From NCBI GenBank assembly GCA_016256075.1, contig SDVU01000641.1, positions 1 to 11,615 of the forward strand: DNA of 11,615 bases, in the 5' to 3' direction. The notes beneath the pieces were generated by a model. That model was not told where the DNA came from. It worked only from the letters and a program-made list of their open reading frames with translations, and searched no databases. A program made the position numbers and the translations under genes. This document shows, piece by piece, positions 8,331 to 11,615 of the stretch. The stretch is from Dictyocoela muelleri. Lineage: Eukaryota; Microsporidia. How positions within the stretch are numbered: the stretch's first letter is position 1; each line of letters starts with the position of its first letter.

Positions 8331-8572
8331 ATTATATTACCCTTGTCACATAATACATCCCCCCTCGGACATTATTATATTTCCCACGTTGTATTATTAT
8401 ATTCCACTTGTCGCATTATTTTATTCCACACGTTGTATTATTATATTACCCTTGTTGCATTATTATATTCTCCTCGTCGCATTATTATATTCCCCTCGTC
8501 GAATTATTATATTCCCCTCGTTGAATTATTATATTCCCCTCGTAGCATTATTATATTCCCCGTTGTAATACA
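8331..8572. repeat. Array B: about eleven ~22-bp tandem units
   Basis: The consensus is ATTATTATATTCCCCTCGT plus a variable end. Units near 8470-8560 are the most alike, suggesting recent homogenisation. The mirrored array is at about 9766-9985. The repeat happens to be open in all phases, which makes long hydrophobic reading frames that are not credible genes. Confidence 0.85.
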
Positions 8573-8604
8573 GTGTTTTTAAAAGTTATAGACTCATTGC
8601 TTTT
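8573..8604. repeat. Remnant of array D on the left arm
   Basis: TTTTTAAAAGTTATAGACTC is the reverse complement of a unit of the right-arm D' array (GGGTCTATAACTTTTAA). Only one or two units remain, because SINE-like copy 4 sits where the rest would be. Confidence 0.55.
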
Positions 8605-8770
8605 CTACCGAGTCATTTATAAAACGGAAATCGCGTATACAGCTGGGCTTATGGGTAGCTTAAGAACTGACGTATTTTCGGAACACCAGGAACCAAAGGT
8701 CCCAGATCCAAGGTATGAGACAGCTCTCCGGGTTGGCAGCTATGGATGTTGTAGGCATGTAATATATAAT
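8605..8770 (+). mobile_element. tRNA-headed SINE-like element, copy 4 (3' fragment)
   Basis: CTACCGAGTCATTTATAAAA, then GCGTATACAGCTGGGCTT and GCTATGGATGTTGT, ending in GCATGTAATATATAAT. This matches only the last 165 bp of the family; the tRNA-like head is missing. Loss of the 5' part is what aborted LINE-type reverse transcription gives. It replaces most of array D in the left arm. Confidence 0.8.
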
Positions 8771-9150
8771 AAAAATCATTTTTTAACCCTTGTTTTTTTA
8801 AACCTTGTTTTTTAACCATCATTTTTTAACCATTATTTATTAACCAAAATTTACAACCCTTACTTTAAAACCCCTTTCACACCTTATTTTTTAACGATTT
8901 TTCGACCCCAAATTTCACGACATCAATTTTTTGACCCACATTTTTCAACACCCTTTTTTAAATATTTTTTAAAACCTTATTTTAAAATCCCCTTTTTTAA
9001 CCCTCATTTTCCACACCCTATTTTTTTCTCTATTTTTTAACCCTCATTTTTTAACCCTCATTTTTAACCCTCATTTTTTAACCATTATTTTTTAATACTT
9101 GTTTTTCAACCTAATTTTTTTTACCCTTAGTTTTTAACCTTTGTTTTTTT
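8771..9150. repeat. Array C: ~14-bp tandem units
   Basis: Degenerate units of TTTTTTAACCCTCA, cleanest at about 9041-9085 and looser elsewhere (AACCATTA, GACCCCAAA). It faces array C' across the centre of symmetry. Confidence 0.75.
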
Positions 9151-9164
9151 TACTTATGATAAAA

Positions 9165-9560
9165 AAGGTGCCCAAAAAAGGTTAAAAAATATAATTTAAA
9201 AAATCGTTAAAAAAATGGGTAAAAAGGTTTTTTTTAATAAGAGTTAAAAATATTGATTAAAAAATAAGGGGTAAAAATTAGGTTAAAAAATAGGGATTAA
9301 AAAATAAGTGTTAAAAAATAAGTTTATAAAATGAGGGTTAAAAAATAGGGTTTAAAAAATATGAGTCAAAAAATATGAGTCAAAAAAACATGAGTCAAAA
9401 ACATAAGTCAAAAAATGATGGTTGAAAAATGAGGGTTGAAAAATGAGGTTTAAAAATAAGAGTTAAAAAATTGTGGTTGAAAAATGTGTGTAAAAATGAG
9501 GGTTAAAAAATAGGAGTTTTAAAATAAGGTTGAAATAATGTTAAAAAAATGGGGTTTAAA
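9165..9560. repeat. Array C': mirror of array C
   Basis: Units of GAGGGTTAAAAAAT and variants (GAGTCAAAAAAT near 9362-9410) are the reverse complement of array C. Local blocks of identical variants show separate homogenisation after the inversion formed. Confidence 0.75.
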
Positions 9561-9589
9561 AAATAAATAATCGATACGAATTTTAGCAG

Positions 9590-9762
9590 ATCATCTATTA
9601 CTCTCGCAAAATGTGTCTATAACTCTGGCAAAATAGGTCTATATGTCTTAAAAAACAGGTCTGTAACTTTTAAGTAATGGGTCTATAATTGGAAGTAATG
9701 GGTCTATAATTGGAAGTAATGGGTCTATAACCTTAAAAGTAATGGGTCTATAACTTTTAAAA
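9590..9762. repeat. Array D': ~20-22-bp tandem units
   Basis: GGGTCTATAAYTTTTAAGTAAT-like units repeat about eight times. Two near-identical neighbours (GGGTCTATAATTGGAAGTAA) lie at about 9679-9720. The left-arm partner survives only at 8573-8604. Confidence 0.75.
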
Positions 9763-9765
9763 AGT

Positions 9766-9985
9766 TCAGAATGGAACGTGGAAAGAATAAAAATGCTACG
9801 AGTGGAATAAAATAATTCAATGATGGGAATATAATTTTACAACGTGTGTAATATAATAATGCAACAAAGGGAATATAATAATGCAACAAAGGGTATATAA
9901 TAATGCCACAAGGGGAATATAATAATGCAACGAAGAGGATATAATAATGAAAAGAAGGGAATAATAATGAAACGGTTGTATAATT
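9766..9985. repeat. Array B': mirror of array B
   Basis: Units such as GGGAATATAATAATGCAAC are the reverse complement of array B. About ten units are present, degenerate at the inner end and regular at about 9865-9960. The reversed linker follows directly (about 9966-10025). Confidence 0.82.
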
Positions 9986-10029
9986 TATCATAATAAAAGT
10001 TCTTCTTTTTTGGAACTTTTTTTTTAAAA

Positions 10030-10092
10030 AGTGAGTTTTGAACGAAATGAGTGGTTAAAAAAAAACGAAATGAATGGGTTATAAGAATGCAA
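10030..10092. repeat. Array A', inner part
   Basis: Units of AAATGAGTGGTTATAAGAATG type, degenerate, interrupted by insertion of SINE-like copy 5. The array resumes at 10576. Confidence 0.7.
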
Positions 10093-10104
10093 GTAGTTTT
10101 TATA

Positions 10105-10572
10105 TATATTTTATATTACATGCTAACAACATCCATAGCTGCCAACCCGGAGAGTTGTCTCCAACCATAGTCTTATGACCTTTGGTTTCTGGTGTTCCAA
10201 TAATACGTCACTTCCTAAGCTACCCAGAAGCCCAGCTGTATGCGCGTTTTTTGTTTTATCAATGACTCGGCAGGATACAGGTAATTAGAGGCTATTTCAT
10301 GAAATTTTATTATTACTACTTTTTGCCGAGATGTGTTGCCGCAGTCATTACAACACCTAGGAGAACCCCTTCTGTTTCATTGTCATATTAGACCAAGTCT
10401 TAATCAGCTATACAACACTGGAACAATTGTATATTATACTATATTTCTATAGTTTTTAACCGCTTAATGTCATTCCCTCATTATTTATTAAAGAGCGACA
10501 TCAGCGATATTCGAACCAGGGTACCTAAATATTACATCCAAGAGTGTTAACCACTGAGATATCTGGCCCCAC
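10105..10572 (-). mobile_element. tRNA-headed SINE-like element, copy 5, with target duplication
   Basis: The minus strand begins GGGGCCAGATATCTCAGTGG, with a B-box core GGTTCGAATATCG, and runs through the whole family body to GGCAGCTATGGATGTTGT and a TA-rich tail. It is flanked by TAGTTTTTATA (10094-10104) and TAGTGTTTATA (10573-10583), an 11-bp duplication with one mismatch. It split a tandem array A' unit, which fixes its limits. It is the most complete copy and the best evidence that the family moved by retroposition. Confidence 0.88.
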
Positions 10573-10575
10573 TAG

Positions 10576-10684
10576 TGTTTATAAGAATTAAATGAGTGGT
10601 TTATAAGAATGAAATGAGTGGTTTATAAGAATGCAAGGAATGGTTTATAAGAATGAAATGAGCGGTTTATAAGAATGAAATGAG
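10576..10684. repeat. Array A', outer part
   Basis: About five regular units of GTTTATAAGAATGAAATGAG. They are more uniform than the inner part and form the right end of the foldback structure. Confidence 0.82.
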
Positions 10685-10690
10685 TGAGTC

Positions 10691-10738
10691 TTGTTCAGAA
10701 TGTGGTCCATTTTTAAAAATGGACCACATTCTGAACAA
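10691..10738. repeat. 48-bp perfect palindrome
   Basis: The half-site TTGTTCAGAATGTGGTCCAT plus TTTT is followed by its exact reverse complement with no loop. It abuts the end of array A'. No mismatch in 24 pairs implies youth or selection. It could be a terminator-like hairpin, a recombination site or a tiny element. Confidence 0.9.
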
Positions 10739-11003
10739 AAGCAAAAATTCATAATTTATAAAAAAATATTAATTCCTAACCCATGGAATTTAAAAATATT
10801 AATGAAATTTTTTCAGATATTTACAAAATTATTTATTTTGTATTATTTAAAATGAAATACTAAACAACATTAAGCCTTGTATAGACTATGGAAATTTATC
10901 TATTCGGCAGATATTTGCAAGGAATGGAAAAAATATTTTATATAGATGTAGTGTTACATTCTGCCGTATAAAAAAATAACTAGCAACAATTATTACAATT
11001 ATA
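10739..11003. other. AT-rich spacer with a small inverted repeat
   Basis: No gene is seen. CGGCAGA at 10905-10911 and TCTGCCG at 10960-10966, with similar flanks (TATTCGGCAGA against TATACGGCAGA reversed), outline a 60-70-bp unit that may be a miniature element end pair. Confidence 0.35.
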
Positions 11004-11332
11004 TGATTCTACAACGACACAGCCACCCTTTTTTTAGAAAATCGCAATCCTTAATAGGAAATTAAACGATTCTTTTTTTTAAATAAGCGTAAAATAATGA
11101 GTTACTTTCAATCATAATAAATATATTTTTTACAAGCTATATATGGAAGTTTTGAAAAATTTCCGATTTGTGGAAATTTTCGAAAACTTCCATATGTATA
11201 TCTGGTAAAAAATATATTTATTATGATTGAAAGTAACTCATTATTTTACGCTTATTTAAAAAAAGAATCGTTTAATTTCCTATTAAGGATTGCGATTTTC
11301 TAAAAAAAGGGTGGCTAAGTCGTTGTAGAACC
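11004..11332. mobile_element. 329-bp hairpin MITE with 7-bp putative target duplication
   Basis: Arms of about 160 bp (11004-11164 and 11172-11332) are nearly exact reverse complements around a 7-nt apex at 11165-11171. The ends read TTCTACAACGAC / GTCGTTGTAGAA, and AATTATA flanks both sides (10997-11003, 11333-11339). Almost the whole element is terminal inverted repeat, as in foldback MITEs. The arms differ at only a few sites, so it is young or kept alike by conversion. The transposase family is not identified. Confidence 0.75.
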
Positions 11333-11339
11333 AATTATA

Positions 11340-11432
11340 CCAAAATTTATTTTTTATTTATTTTTTTTTAAATTTAATATTTTTATAAAATTTTTTTCCA
11401 AGGTAGCAACATTGGATCTAATCCACATTCGG
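11340..11432. other. AT-rich spacer
   Basis: A/T runs followed by ordinary sequence. Nothing else is recognisable. Confidence 0.4.
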
Positions 11433-11528
11433 ATCAAGTGTAAAATCTTGCCTGTCAGGCAAGATTTTACACTTGATACATGCCCAGGCAAGATTTTACA
11501 CTTTATACACGCCAGGCAAGATTTTACC
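11433..11528. repeat. 45-bp palindrome plus 28-bp-period direct repeats
   Basis: ATCAAGTGTAAAATCTTGC... at 11433-11454 is mirrored exactly at 11456-11477 around one base. The right half-site CAGGCAAGATTTTACACTT then recurs directly at 11485 and, shortened, at 11513. That makes one inverted and three direct copies just upstream of a gene start. They may be promoter-proximal binding sites or a small unstable repeat. Confidence 0.8.
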
Positions 11529-11535
11529 TTAAAAA

Positions 11536-11551
11536 AAATTTTTTAATCCCC
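11536..11551 (+). promoter_or_regulatory. AAATTT and CCCC start-proximal signals
   Basis: AAATTT at 11536-11541 and CCCC at 11548-11551 precede the ATG at 11555. CCC-like and AAATTT motifs near start codons have been described for microsporidia. C runs are rare here, which makes the pair more telling than AAATTT alone. Confidence 0.4.
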
Positions 11552-11554
11552 TTA

Positions 11555-11615
11555 ATGAATTTAGATGATTACGAAATAGAACTTACAAGGTACAGTAATG
11601 AGGAGCTGATCAAAT
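11555..11615 (+). CDS. 5' end of an unidentified gene, running off the window
   Basis: From the ATG at 11555 the frame stays open to the window edge (20 codons), beginning MNLDDYEIELTRYS. The base composition becomes more balanced here (GAG GAG CTG ATC) than in the surrounding intergenic DNA, and the start carries the AAATTT and CCCC context. The acidic, soluble N-terminus shows no signal peptide, and no family can be named from so little. Chance openness over 20 codons is possible, so the call rests on the combination of composition, start context and position at a repeat-to-unique boundary. Confidence 0.5.
   Translation, partial: MNLDDYEIELTRYSNEELIK

Larger units (their letters stand above)
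8075..10684. mobile_element. 2.6-kb foldback-type element with satellite-built arms
   Basis: The segment is one large inverted repeat centred near 9150. Left to right it carries array A (~21-22 bp units), a unique linker, array B (~22 bp), a trace of array D, array C (~14 bp), then C', D', B', the linker reversed, and A'. The unique linkers match as reverse complements (GTTCCAAAAAAGG at 8279 onward and CTTTTTTGGAAC near 10005), so this is a true palindrome and not four unrelated satellites. Long inverted repeats made of tandem sub-repeats are the hallmark of Foldback (FB) elements. Two SINE-like copies interrupt it. No transposase frame is seen. TCTTGTT at 8048-8054 and 10689-10695 is a weak candidate target duplication. 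Confidence 0.7.

Noticed and set aside
8075-8572. CRISPR array
   Set aside because: The units are head-to-tail tandem repeats with no unique spacers, they drift in sequence, and the genome is eukaryotic.
8343-8582. 79-codon plus-strand ORF
   Set aside because: It lies wholly within satellite array B and only reflects that the repeat lacks stops. No start context or homology.
8573-8815. 80-codon plus-strand ORF
   Set aside because: Runs through array D remnant, SINE-like copy 4 and array C; not conserved in the other SINE copies.
8771-9560. Telomeric repeats (AACCCT-like)
   Set aside because: Units are ~14 bp, degenerate, internal and mirrored, with no uniform short telomere motif.
9725-9991. 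88-codon minus-strand ORF
   Set aside because: Mirror-image translation of the same satellite (B' and part of D').

Overview
The window looks like a very AT-rich, gene-poor piece of a eukaryotic nuclear genome, most likely from a microsporidian with an expanded, repeat-laden genome. The reasons are: intron-free genes with tiny leaders; AAATTT a few bases before each start codon (a signal reported for microsporidia); AATAAA at or just after the stops; a divergent Rho-family GTPase; a Lys/Asn-rich orphan protein; and long non-coding stretches full of short repeats. The assignment is inference. Another AT-rich protist or early-diverging fungus is not excluded, because no rRNA or other phylogenetic marker is present.

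Layout. Positions 1-1600 hold a possible MITE with CGTCAT-bearing ends and a 17-bp minisatellite. A complete Rho-type small GTPase gene lies on the minus strand at 1608-2198. From about 3000 to 5935 there are three copies of one roughly 455-bp tRNA-headed SINE-like repeat, an almost perfect 0.3-kb hairpin, and a decayed coding remnant of unknown identity. A 391-codon Lys/Asn-rich gene of unknown function lies on the plus strand at 6373-7548. From about 8075 to 10684 there is one 2.6-kb inverted-repeat structure whose arms are built of tandem arrays in mirror order (A-B-D-C | C'-D'-B'-A'). It has been hit by two more copies of the SINE-like repeat, one with a visible target-site duplication. 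The right end holds a 48-bp perfect palindrome, a 329-bp long-TIR hairpin MITE with a 7-bp putative target duplication, a cluster of palindromic and direct repeats, and the first 20 codons of a further gene running off the window.

The genes show no sign of acting together; each has its own flanking signals. The main interest is the repeats: a tRNA-headed retroposon family with five copies here, and a foldback-type composite resembling in architecture, though not demonstrably in origin, the Foldback elements of Drosophila. No reverse transcriptase or transposase that could mobilise them is visible in the window.
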